From positions 1,674,001 through 1,738,000 of the forward strand of contig JABYQN010000007.1 in the NCBI GenBank assembly GCA_022606135.1: 64,000 bases of DNA, written 5' to 3'. Under the pieces are notes generated by a model, which was not told where the DNA came from, ran no database searches, and saw only the letters and a program-made list of their open reading frames with translations. This stretch comes from Fomes fomentarius. Its lineage: Eukaryota > Basidiomycota > Agaricomycetes > Polyporales > Polyporaceae. Shown piece by piece: positions 34,443 to 44,301 of the stretch (within the stretch, counting starts at the first letter, position 1; each line of letters opens with the position of its first letter). A program made the translations under genes and the position numbers.

Positions 34443-35668
34443 ATGACACTTGACGGCAATCGCACCCTCGCCATCTTGCGCAAAGCCGAACAAGAAGGGT
34501 ATGGTATCTTGGCTCAAACTTGGTACGATTCTGTCTCATATCCCGTAACGTATGTTATAGCTGACATGTCTCATCACTTATCAACCTAGCTACGACGCAA
34601 ACTGTGTGATCGGCCTCGTCCGGGCTGCGGAACGATGCCGCAGCCCTGCAATCATCCAGATGTTCCCCGTCACGCTTGCGTTTGGGAAGGGTCCTTGGCT
34701 ACAGTTCTGCCTGAACGCGTGAGTTCAAAAGTCTAAGTACTTGCGCTCTACATGCTCCCTCGTTCATGATCAACAACTATACTGCAGCGCGCATCAAGCC
34801 TCCGTCCCAATCGCGGTGAACCTCGATCATGCAACCGATCCGGAGCATCTCGAGCTTGCGCTCTCTCTTGCAGAACAGGGCATCGCATTCGACAGCATCA
34901 TGGTGGATGCCAGCCACGCCGAAGTGAGTTGACACCTTCCCTCCTCCAACATCCTCTCTAACGCCAACGCAGACTGACGAAGAGAACATCGCACTGGCGC
35001 GTCCCTATGTGGAGCGAGCCGAGAAGTGCGGGATCGCAGTTGAGGTGGAACTTGGACGGCTCGAGGGCGGTGAAGCTGGCCTGCGGATGATCTCCGACGC
35101 GAAACTCACTCAACCCGAGAAGGCACTCGCCTTCATGCAGGGGTACGTTGTCCCTACCGCACGACTGCCGTCACGCTTCAGGACTAATATAACCATGACT
35201 ATGGTAGGACTGGAGCCAGAGTGCTTGCACCTAGTATCGGGAACTTGCATGGCTCGTACATCAACCCGCCGAACTTCAGACAAGACATGTTGAGTGTGCT
35301 CAGCGAGCTCCACTGCGGCGATCCCAACTGAAGTATCACAGTCTGAAGGACTTGCAGACGGCCTTCAAAGGATCAGTGCCACTCTGTCTCCACGGCACGG
35401 ACGAGCTCCCAGACGAGTTGTTCGTAGAATGCATCAAGAACGGCATTTCCAAGGTGAAACGCGGTCTGCGAACATGCGTCGAGAAGATCGTTCGCTGATG
35501 TATTCGCAGATCAATATCAACAGCTGGGGCCGGGATCCATACGCGAGGCGGCTGGCTGAAGCATTACAGAGCAAGCCCTTCCCAGACGCAGTCGAAGATG
35601 CTACGAAGGTGTTCGAAGACGTCTGCGAACGATTCTTCCATCTGTTCGGCTCGGGAGGAAAGGCATAG
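34443..35668 (+). CDS. class II ketose-bisphosphate aldolase-like protein
   Basis: 288 residues from seven exons: 34443-34522, 34590-34718, 34788-34923, 34973-35142, 35208-35288, 35342-35453, 35510-35668. Family blocks in order: GILAQTCYDANCVIGLVRAA, SPAIIQMFPVTLAFG, VPIAVNLDHATDPEHL (zinc-binding His in the LDHA block), SIMVDASHAE, EVELGRLEGGEAG, a GARVLAPSIGNLHGSY block, VPLCLHGTDELPDEL (second zinc His) and a VNINSWGRDPY-type end. These are marks of class II fructose-/tagatose-bisphosphate aldolases, which cleave a ketose bisphosphate to DHAP and an aldehyde. The HGTDELPDE block replaces the bacterial HGxSG, and the usual cytosolic FBA has other signatures, so I call a KbaY/GatY-like subgroup. 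It may act with the dehydrogenase that follows 330 bp downstream on the same strand. Confidence 0.85.
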
Positions 35669-35997
35669 ACGATCTCAGTTGGTGTGTTGTCTGTCCCTAG
35701 TCCGTACAGTTGCTTTTTTCTTCGAAATGAGTGTTTCCCAAGTATCATGGAGTGTATCATAGCAGATGCTTGTGTATCCGCATTCGCTATCGTTCAGCGG
35801 TCGAGTGCCCGGTGCCACGGGCCGTGCTGAGGGTCCACGTGGAACAGAGGGCTCCGTCGGGCTCCCCGCCGAGGGAACTATTCTTGTCCACGGGACGTCC
35901 GCTGATCCAATGTTAGGCAGGCAAATCATATCGATAAGCAGCCAGTCTGAAACTACCTAGCCTCACATCCCAGTCAACAACGAAGGGACGTAGAGGC
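35669..35997. other. spacer between aldolase and dehydrogenase
   Basis: Short same-strand spacer that must contain the 3' UTR of one gene and the promoter of the next. Nothing else seen. Confidence 0.4.
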
Positions 35998-37267
35998 ATG
36001 TCAGAAACAAAGAACACCACCGTCTTGATAACGGGGGCCAGCGGATGGCTGGGAGGACTGGTAAGTACATTCACAGCTGCTGAGCACCCCGGGTGCTGTG
36101 CACGCCGCTTATCCACAACACTACAGCTTGCCCAAGCTCTCTACCACGATGCAAGATTATCGGACCTTCGCCTAGTCCTCGTCGACATTGTAGAACCACA
36201 AGCACCTGTTGGCGCAAATGCCATCACCATCAAGGCAGACCTGACCGACTCCGCCCAAGTCGACACGCTCTTCCAAACCGTACACGGTGTGCCAGATACA
36301 GTCTATTGTCTCCACGGTATCATGTCTCGGGGCTCCGAAGATAACTTCGACCTGGGCATCACGGTTCGTTGTCTCATGCCAGCGGGCATGAAAGACGCCT
36401 ATATGCTAACGAACAACAGGTAAACGTCGATTCCGTCCGGACAGTTCTTGATGCAACACGCAAGCATGGGGCACAAGCAGGCCGACTTATCAAGTTCATC
36501 TTTACTTCTTCTCTGGCCGTATACGGTGGTCCCCTTGTCAGTTCCTCGCCTATCGTCGTGATGGTTGCGGCTGAAGTTCGAATACATAGCCCGATGTCGT
36601 CACTCCGGATACCATCGCGACCCCCCAGGGCGCATACGGTATGGGCAAGCTCGTCGACGAACTCTTCGTCAACGAATACACACGCCGCGGCTTTATTGAC
36701 GGCCGCATTCTGCGCCTTCCCACCATCACCGTCCGTCCAGGTGCGCCTTCCGCAGCTACCTCTTCTTTCGTCTCCGGTAAGCCCCTCACGCTTGTTCGCT
36801 TCCTTGTCACGAACTCACTGTCACGTACACGGACGCGATTATCCTCAGGCATTATTCGCGAACCCCTTCAAGGGCTCCCAACCACTTGCCCCATAGGCAG
36901 CTCCCTTACCTCTCCAGAGCTCGACCTCGCGCTCTGGGTCGCATCCCCCGAAACGACCATCAAGAACTTCCTTCTCGCGCGCCAGATCCCCGCCGCTGAC
37001 TTCCTCCCGCACACACGCGTGGTTTGCCTCCCGGGCTTCACGACAACCGTGCGCGAAGAACTCGCCGCGCTCGCCGCCGTGGCAGGCCCAGCTGCGCTTG
37101 ACCTTGTCAAGTTTGAGGACGACCCGGTCAACAGGCACATCGTGGCTTCGTGGCCCGCACGCTTCGACAACTCGTACGCGCGCAGGCTCGGGTTTGTGGG
37201 AGACGAGGGTGGGATGGAGCCTATCGTGCGCTTGTTCCAGCAACAGCTGCGCGCTGGGAAGGTGTGA
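35998..37267 (+). CDS. DenD-like NAD-dependent dehydrogenase (D-erythronate dehydrogenase family)
   Basis: 340 residues, five exons: 35998-36060, 36127-36363, 36420-36536, 36590-36776, 36849-37267. Extended short-chain dehydrogenase/epimerase fold: Rossmann motif TVLITGASGWLGG, an acidic residue after strand 2 (LVLVDI) for NAD, DTVYCLHGIMSRGSEDNFDL, FTSSLAVYGGPL, then the catalytic YGMGK (YxxxK). RGFIDGRILRLPTITVRPG, SFVSGIIREPLQG and the late RHIVASWPARFDNSYARRLG are typical of DenD rather than of UDP-galactose epimerases. DenD oxidises D-erythronate in bacterial acid-sugar catabolism. Together with the aldolase just upstream, an acid-sugar or tetronate degradation role is a reasonable inference; the kinase and isomerase of that route are not in this window. 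Confidence 0.82.
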
Positions 37268-38348
37268 CGTTGATATATATGCATCTTGCGCAACATCAAA
37301 TGTAGCGATAGTTATCGCGAAGTACTTGCCTACATCCTACATACAGAGCAACGACGTTCTGATCAGTCGGGAACGCTCAACTCGATCTCGATCTCGGACC
37401 AACGATCGATGCACCGAGTTACAACCAAAGCTTTACCCTAGTACAGTATCCCGAAGTATAAGATATTCGTACAGAAGGGTAACCAAAAGGACGACAATAG
37501 TGGGAGGGCTGCTGCGATACCGGGAGGCTAGTACGTGTAGAAGACGATGGATAACGAAGACAGAGAGAGAGAGAGAGAGGAACTGCTCCCACTCGGAGTT
37601 TCCTGCTTCCAGGGGGAGGTTCCCTCTATCCTGCGCGATGCACTTGTGCTTTCGACTATCTCTGCTTACGATCCTGACAACCTCATTGATCGGGTGGGCG
37701 CACACGCTGGGCAAGGTCGGATTCGTATCGCAACACACCACGGGCGGACATTTCGCCGCATTTGACCAGTTGCGGCGTTGCTCGTACATGATATCTATTA
37801 GGCGTACATGTCATGTTGTAGCAGATCCCAGGTTAAGTACAGCTCTGCTGGTGCATGAAACGATAAGACTATATCTTGACGAGCACACACGAGCAGTCAC
37901 ACACGACATTGTTTCCGGGTTCAAGCCCTGGCTAGCGGGGATCCAAAGCATACATTCGCCATGCACTGAGACAGAATACAAACTGGTAGGGACCCGTGGT
38001 CAGCCACATATACCCATCGGGGCCGAACGAAATACTGCTCACCAAAAAAACAAAGGGAACCTTGCGTCGCAGGGCGGTCAACGCTGAACATGACGAACTA
38101 GAGGTAGCCATCCCCTCGACGCCAGCCCAATGACCATCAACAACACGAGACCGTGCGCCTGCCCCGCTATCCTGTGAACATTAGTGAGCAGCAACCGAGT
38201 CCGAGTCCGAGTCCCAAGCAAACTACAACAGATACACAGCACACCGAGTCCGGGAACCAGTCAGTCTTTTGTCGATTGCCACTTACCGAAGGACATCAGT
38301 AACGACGCAGACGAGAGAGAGCCAGACAATATACTCACTGGTCGGCGA
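37268..38348. other. intergenic stretch with a dispersed repeat
   Basis: Holds a GA run near 37560-37580 and the repeat at about 37878-38031 (listed separately). No supported gene. An (AC)-rich patch is adjacent to the repeat. Confidence 0.45.
37878..38031 (+). repeat. dispersed repeat, copy 1 (about 150 bp)
   Basis: Matches 58276-58430 in the same orientation. The best shared core is CATACATTCGCCATGCAC followed by GAGA and ATACAAACTGGT; the flanks AGCACRCACGA and GGTCAGC are also shared. Within it, CCGGG-TTCAAGC-CCTGG forms a good tRNA-type T-arm, but I found no matching acceptor stem, so a tRNA-derived (SINE-like) origin is only a suggestion. Confidence 0.7.
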
Positions 38349-39129
38349 TCATGCGCGCAGAGTCCGCGTCGGCCGTGGCAGCCGGCTAGGAGCCAGTCTA
38401 TTCAGAGCAGTCTTGACCTTGGCGAAGCCTTGTGCCAACCACTCCTGTTGAAGCTTAATCTTGCTGGTGTATGCTTGTGTCCGTGGACGCTTGCGCGGGG
38501 CCGCCGTCACCTTGGGATCTTCGCTGCACCACCGTGCACGTTTGAGGCTCGTCGGCAAAGGCAGTTGTGCCCGCGACCCGTTCAGGACCTCCAGACTTAC
38601 CAACCTCGGCACTTCCATCAGAACACCCGTCTCCCCTTCAGCCTTCACCTCATCTTGGACATTGGTCGTAGTCGCTTCTTGGTGCACCTCGGCCAGCGTG
38701 AGGTACCTAGGAAAGTCAGGTGCCACCTCTACCTCTACCTTACCACCCGCGAACCATTCATCCTCTCCAACCCAAACGTCAGGCTTACGCTCACTTGTAT
38801 CTTGCTTAGAAAGACTTGAAACAGGCTCTTGCGGCTGCTTCTCCGAGTCGACGACTTGACGGTCGAGGTCCAGGAAGGATGCAGCAGTGAAATTGTATTC
38901 CAGGCCGGTCGTGTCCAAGCGCTGCCCGGTCTCGGAACCTGAAAAGATTATTTCAGTCGTTGTCCTCAAAACGTGGGATGGGCGAAGGGCCAGCCGGGAC
39001 GAAGAACCGAGGATAGAAGGAGGCGGAGACGAAGGGGTACGGCGCCGAGAAGGGCAAAGGCCGGTGAGTGAGCTCGTAAGGAAGCTCGCCATACTCGTCG
39101 ACAGTGTAAAGATAAGCAGGAGGGTTCAT
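38349..39129 (-). CDS. hypothetical protein, possibly with an ultra-short intron
   Basis: Two overlapping readings exist. The favoured one starts at 39129 (MNPPAYLYTVDEYGELPYEL, rich in Pro and aromatic residues) and must change frame before SETGQRLDTTGLEY. The only phase-correct splice is a 34-bp GTTTTG...TTTCAG intron (38972-38939), giving exons 39129-38973 and 38938-38349 and 248 residues. The alternative starts at 39092 in the second frame and needs no intron. The C-terminal half is mixed charged sequence with KVEVEVAPDFPRYLTLAEVH and a basic end (RKRPRTQAYTSKIKLQQEWL). Family unknown. Confidence 0.55.
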
Positions 39130-39990
39130 GGCGTTGAATTTCAAGACGTCCGTAGAGTAGGATGAAGAAAACACTGCGCAGCAGTGGGAAGGATGATAAG
39201 GGTGATTCGTTCCTTTCACCGGGGGTCGATAGATTTATGTATGTCGGATAGCGTCTCAAATCCAGCCATTGAGGATCGTGCGAGAGTCTAGGCATACTCA
39301 CCGACATAGGCTCCGGTGTCAAAGATGTCTCCAGTTCAGAATAGGACCAGCACGCCGGACGTCCCTCTGGCTGTGGGTCTCGGCTGGTTGATATGAGCTT
39401 GAGGGACTAAGATTGAGATGTGTGAATGAGTCGAAGTCTCGTATATTTTTCTCTGAAGCCTAGAAGACATGAAAGATCGAGTGAGGCGCAAGGGAAAGAT
39501 GGTTAGAATAGAGACGTGAGTCTCACAAATTAAACTACTACTTGAACATAGAGGCGCCTAGAGGGACTCCCGCGGATGCCGAGGAACACCGGCCCGAGTG
39601 ACAAGCGACCGAACGGGCAGTCGCTGAGTCCGTCGCTGCTCATTCCTCCGCTCATCGAACATGCCATTCACACATCGTCCAACATCTGCCTCAAATAACC
39701 GGAATGAGATCTACGAGGAGCTTGACTAGGGATTCCTCGTGCTGGGAGTCTAGATGTCGCCAACGCGACCCCTATCGTTGTCGGTCTGAATCTCAATCCA
39801 ACTCTTTCGACCCAAGTCGGATATCATTCCCGTCTGACAAGGAGGGCGGATACGTCTGAGCACATAAGAAGGTGTGGCCGAGTATTTGCCCCTTACATCT
39901 CTCTTGTCTTTGTCCACTGCTGTGCACTGGTCGCTTCCCTAGTCCGCCTTCAGAACTTTCAGTTCAGTACGCCCTTCCTATTCCTTCATC
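39130..39990. other. divergent intergenic region
   Basis: Between two divergent small genes of unknown function; should carry both promoters. No gene or repeat recognised. Confidence 0.4.
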
Positions 39991-40938
39991 ATGTCTTCCT
40001 TCTCGCCCTTGGCCAAGTGCATCTTTAGGACTCCCAGCGGCCGCCGCTTCATCCGGTGTCGCTCCAACGTCAAGCCTCGCATCCTGCAAGAGCAAGACCA
40101 TTGGACAGCGACTCATGCGGCCAAAGTTGGTGAGTACACATTCAATGCTCACTCTTTAGCAGCTTCTCATCATACAGGGGCTGCAGCGTCCCCGGACACG
40201 AGCTCGACCGAGGTTGCGGTCGCCTACACGAAGGTGATGGTCGGCATCCCGGTACAAGGGACAAGCAAGTCGGGGGAGGAGTTGAGGAAGCCGGCTAGAC
40301 CTAACGCTGGGGAGCTAGGTATGTATGATGGCGATGCAGAACGCAGCGCAGCTCCTCGCGCTGGTAAACGCCGTGCTCGAGAAGAGGATGAGGACGAGGA
40401 CCAGGAGAACATCCCGAGGGACCTGGGCCGGAGCGTGAAGAAGCTCAAGACCTCAATGTCGACCGCGGCTGGGGACAAGCGCCACACCTCCGAGTCCGAC
40501 GACCTGGACGACCTGGACGACATTGGCCGGCCCATCAAGAAGCTCAAGACCGCCCACATCCACCGCAGCATCCTCAAAGCCCCGACGTTGGCGCCGACTT
40601 CGACCTCCTCGACCGGGGGTGTGGTGGAGAGCAAGAAAAAGCAGGTACGTTGGTGCTCTTCGGTAGTTGGGGAGTGGATGGCTGTCCTCCCCCGCTGCTC
40701 TCCATCGCTTTCTCCTGTAACCCTCCCGCCAAGGACGATTCGCAAGCAGAAGTTTGATGGACGACAGGCTGCAGCGGAAGGCGCCAAGCGGACGACCTTG
40801 GCCGACGAAGACGATAGGGAGGCGGCTATGGCGAAGCTGAGGGCGATGCAGGAGGAGGTCTCTCCATGGTCCTACTGGTACATAATCCACACTGGTGAGA
40901 GTACACTCTGCAACAAACGTCCGTACGGGGTTGGATGA
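39991..40938 (+). CDS. hypothetical basic nuclear-type protein
   Basis: Starts MSSFSPLAKCIFRTPSGRRF. A 48-bp intron (40130-40177, GTGAGT...ACAG) is likely after HAAKV, although its removal keeps the frame and it contains no stop. Basic and acidic clusters follow: GKRRAREEDEDEDQEN, SVKKLKTSM, DLDDLDDIGRPIKKLKT and VVESKKKQ. A second possible donor at 40645 would lead to an early stop; without it the frame continues through RKQKFDGRQAAAEG and a charged helix to 40938. The bipartite KKLK/KRRAR patches suggest nuclear location. No domain recognised; the 3' structure is uncertain. Confidence 0.5.
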   Translation: MSSFSPLAKCIFRTPSGRRFIRCRSNVKPRILQEQDHWTATHAAKVGEYTFNAHSLAASHHTGAAASPDTSSTEVAVAYTKVMVGIPVQGTSKSGEELRKPARPNAGELGMYDGDAERSAAPRAGKRRAREEDEDEDQENIPRDLGRSVKKLKTSMSTAAGDKRHTSESDDLDDLDDIGRPIKKLKTAHIHRSILKAPTLAPTSTSSTGGVVESKKKQVRWCSSVVGEWMAVLPRCSPSLSPVTLPPRTIRKQKFDGRQAAAEGAKRTTLADEDDREAAMAKLRAMQEEVSPWSYWYIIHTGESTLCNKRPYGVG

Positions 40939-42064
40939 GATAGATGGCGTGAGTTACGTATGTTGATGACTACCTGCAAATTTGCCTCATCTCCTTCTTT
41001 TGTTTTCCAGGCTTGACGGGTAGCCCTCTCTGGCTCCATAAGAGACTGATTTGTCCATACACCTCCCTCATAAGAAGCTTTGGGGCTGCCAGTTTAGATG
41101 ATTTGCTCCATGTTTAGAAGGTTGTATCGCTCTAGAAACACTTCTCGCGCCCACCCAAAGCAACGTCGAATTAACGAGACCCAGGTCTAGATCAGAACTC
41201 GAGGGAAGACGACTCGCGCAGGGCTGTGCTGATAGTATGACAGGTGATCTTTGCGTCCTCATGGCTCTGCATCGATGTTGACCTCGATAGTACACAAGCT
41301 TCTTCAAGTTCCCAAGATGCAGGCTCACCAATGGAAGAACAGCTGGTCACAGCCATGCTGTGATAGCAGCCCATGATATTGGAGTCGTATTTTAGGGGAA
41401 AGCACGTACGTCGTTGTTCGTGATGCAGTATTGATCTCAGAACTCATACTTGGGTAGTGCCCGCATAGGCTAAAGACCAGATGGGTGTTCTTCTCCTGTT
41501 GCGTCCATATTCAACGTTGCTCAGTTACCCAAGCCGCCCTTAGGAAGTGAGGTGGAACCCATCGGCGACAGGTACAAGTCTCAGAGGCGCCCTATCGTAA
41601 GCCAACGAGAGCGCTGTGAGAGTTACAGGGCAAGTGTGATACCTCCGCGTGTAGGATTCGATTCCTATATGAGCGAAATATCGCACTCAATTTTTCCCTG
41701 CTGCCTGTGACGTCTCGTCAGTCCTCCTCGGAGACTCATGACAGGTGAAGCTTACTCCCACCGTCGGTGTTTTGCTTTCTTACTCCACACAGACGCTGCA
41801 TCCGGTCTCGGCTCGCTGGGTACGCCGTCTCACAGAGTTAGACAGAGGGGATCTGCATGCGCAAGAAGTGGAAGCCGTGCACTGTATTGATCTTCGTGGC
41901 TGTTTGCCGCCCCGTCGAACCCGGCCTTGTTCCTACCGGGCATCGCCCTTTTTCCTCGATTCACATGGTCTACTCAGCCGGTGCAAGTACTTAAGTGACC
42001 GACTGGTCACTCGCATCGCATCTGACCTTCGGGTCTGCTCGCTGCCTGGTATCGTGATATCGGC
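40939..42064. other. intergenic stretch
   Basis: No supported gene. A GGATTCGATTCC sequence near 41653 resembles a tRNA B box but lacks the rest of a tRNA (see rejected items). The 3' part should contain the promoter of the hydrolase gene. Confidence 0.4.
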
Positions 42065-43304
42065 ATGGATCCAGCGCTCTACAAGGACGTCAAGGTTAAG
42101 CGCGGCTATACCTACCATTATTACCACACCCCTCCCACGGACGTCAAGAAACCGACTCTACTCTTCATCCATGGCTTCCCCTCTACTTCGCGCGATTGGA
42201 CGCGCCAGGTGGTCTACTTCAAGCACGCGGGGTATGGCGTCCTAGTGCCCGACTGCCTTGGGTATGGCGGGACATCGAAGCCGACCGAACCTGCCGTATA
42301 CCGCATTGCACTGATAGCGACGGATATAATGGATATTGTCGAGGAAGAGGGCCTCAAGAACGTAGTCGCAATCGGCCATGACTGGTACGTCAGTTCTGTC
42401 AGATGTTGGTCATCGTGGTATCTGAGACGGGTACGCACAGGGGTTCCATAATTCTCTCTAGAGTAGCAGACTTGTATGCTGATCGATTTCTCGGCTTCGC
42501 GTGGCTGGCGGTGTCATACTTCGATCCGCCCATGAGGCCATTTGAGCTTCAAGGCTTTGTCAAGATCATGCGCTCGACTTATGGGCGCGATATGTACGGT
42601 TACTGGGAGCTTCTCACTCAGGAAGACGCACACAAGATATGCGAGAAGAACGTGAGCGAGTCTACGACTACACGCGTACCTAGTCAGTGGCTGATGCAGA
42701 GAACGCCCAGTTGGAGAGTTTCCATTCGCTTGCATACCCCACGACGCCAGAACTCTGCTACGAGTGGCTCTCACCGTGGGGGAAGATGAGCGAGTGGATC
42801 AAGGGGAATCGCACTTCTCCACGACCAGAGTGGATGACAGAAGAAGTTCGTCGCCTTTTCTCTCATCACCATCCCTGTTCAAACACCCGCTGATGTGATT
42901 GCGCGCGCTGGCAGGAATATACCGCCTCTCGCGCGCAACTTGCCAGCGGAGGCCTGCAGGCGCCCTTTTGCTACTACCGGGCGTACGTCACCGACTGTAA
43001 CGTCCCCGACAGCAAAGGTACGTCCCTGGCCCCCATCCGTGTTACTACCGGGCTTAATTGGAGACTTGCGATGGCAGAGATTGTCAAAGCAGCTCGCAAA
43101 TTCGACCACCCAGTCTTGTACTTTGCGGCGAGCCGGGACGCAGCATGCGACGGGACGCTCAATAAGGCTGCGATGTTAAAGTTCGCCCCGCGTGCAAAGA
43201 TTGTGGAGCTCGACACGGGTCACTGGATCATGTTTGAGGCGACCGAACGGTTGAACGCCGAGCTCGAAGGATGGGTGAAGGGACTTGTTCTAGCCCCTGA
43301 ATAG
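42065..43304 (+). CDS. epoxide hydrolase-like alpha/beta hydrolase, copy 1
   Basis: 331 residues; exons 42065-42384, 42441-42651, 42711-42845, 42915-43017, 43078-43304. The start MDPALYKDVKVKRGYTYHYY leads into the core strand LLFIHGFPSTSRDW (HGFP oxyanion-hole motif). The nucleophile elbow AIGHDW-GS is completed across intron 1, with Asp as nucleophile as in epoxide hydrolases. The cap domain includes RFLGFAWLAVSYFDPPM and YGRDMYGYWEL. The C-terminal LDTGHWIMFEATERLN supplies the catalytic His. Exon 3 was set to start at 42711 because this equals the 135-nt exon of the paralogue at 54761-56097; an upstream acceptor at 42684 would add nine residues. It probably opens epoxides to diols in the cytosol; substrate unknown. 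Confidence 0.85.
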
Positions 43305-44301
43305 CCCTATGAATCGCTTGTCACCAACCGAGATGATTGTACTGCTTTACGGGGAGAGAGAATTCGAAAACGTGCTTTATTTTGCCGTAACTCGAAACTC
43401 AAGACTTGTTAATAGAAGAGAAAAAAAAACGGCCATGTTGTCGACTCTGCAGTCCAATATACCGGCAAACACAACTTGATGGTCTGCTAACATTAACTTC
43501 TTGACAGGGAGCGCCTCTGGCAGTTCATGTACTATGTCAAGCAAGACAGTAGTGCTGTTAGTACGGCTGCCTCAGATCCCATGGGCAACCGATGCACGCC
43601 GACTCAACGCAGGACCGATGATCTCAAGACTGCGGCGTCGTCGTGAGTACGCTCCTAACGGATGCTGAGCTGGCTAGTATCTCTCTCTGAGTCTCCCTAC
43701 AACCGATCCTCGTCTGACCACAGACTCCCCAGGCACAGGCACAAACTCTCTTCTGGTTTGCTGTGTGCCCGTGTGCACCCGTGTTGGGTCTAAGCTTGCT
43801 ATTGCGAGTGGGCATGCCAGCGAGTTCCAAAGGCACCTAAACAGCGGGCTACCATCCTCACCTATAGCTAGCTTGACAGCTGAATGGGAACGTAATGAGA
43901 CAACGGTGTTGGTCCAACGCACGTCTCTGGCAGGTTGGGAACTCCCCGTGAGAGGCTTCAGACCCTCCTTCCGCCCACGGGGGCAGCGCTATGCAAGCGT
44001 TGCGGTCTCAACTAGATCCAAACTCGAGCGTGTAAATGCCTCCTCCCGTGCGCCGTGGAACGAACTAGGGGAGACGGTTCCATAGGTTGTGTGTGGAAGC
44101 TGAGGGACCCGAGAAAGTAGTGGCGATCTTTCCTTCCACGCCTGTTACTTGAGGCGTTCATGTGGCACAAGGGGATCTGGCGTCCTATCTCGGCACTTCT
44201 ACTTACTCCGGCAGGAGGTCGGGTGCGATACTATGGTGCATGTACATGCATAAAGTCTAAGTAATCCCAGAGAGAGAAAGCGAAAATCTATAATAGGTCT
44301 A
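43305..44301. other. intergenic stretch between converging genes
   Basis: Between the 3' ends of the hydrolase and the second transporter. A short poly-A run lies near 43420-43430. Nothing else seen. Confidence 0.45.

Noticed and set aside
35289..35341. Frameshift in the aldolase gene
   Set aside because: The apparent shift is removed by a 53-bp GTTGAG...CACAG intron with a CTGA branch site, which restores the frame as RQD-ILKDLQ.
41640..41670. tRNA gene suggested by a B-box-like GGATTCGATTCC
   Set aside because: The loop has an extra base compared with a T-loop, and no acceptor-stem partner or A box is found upstream.
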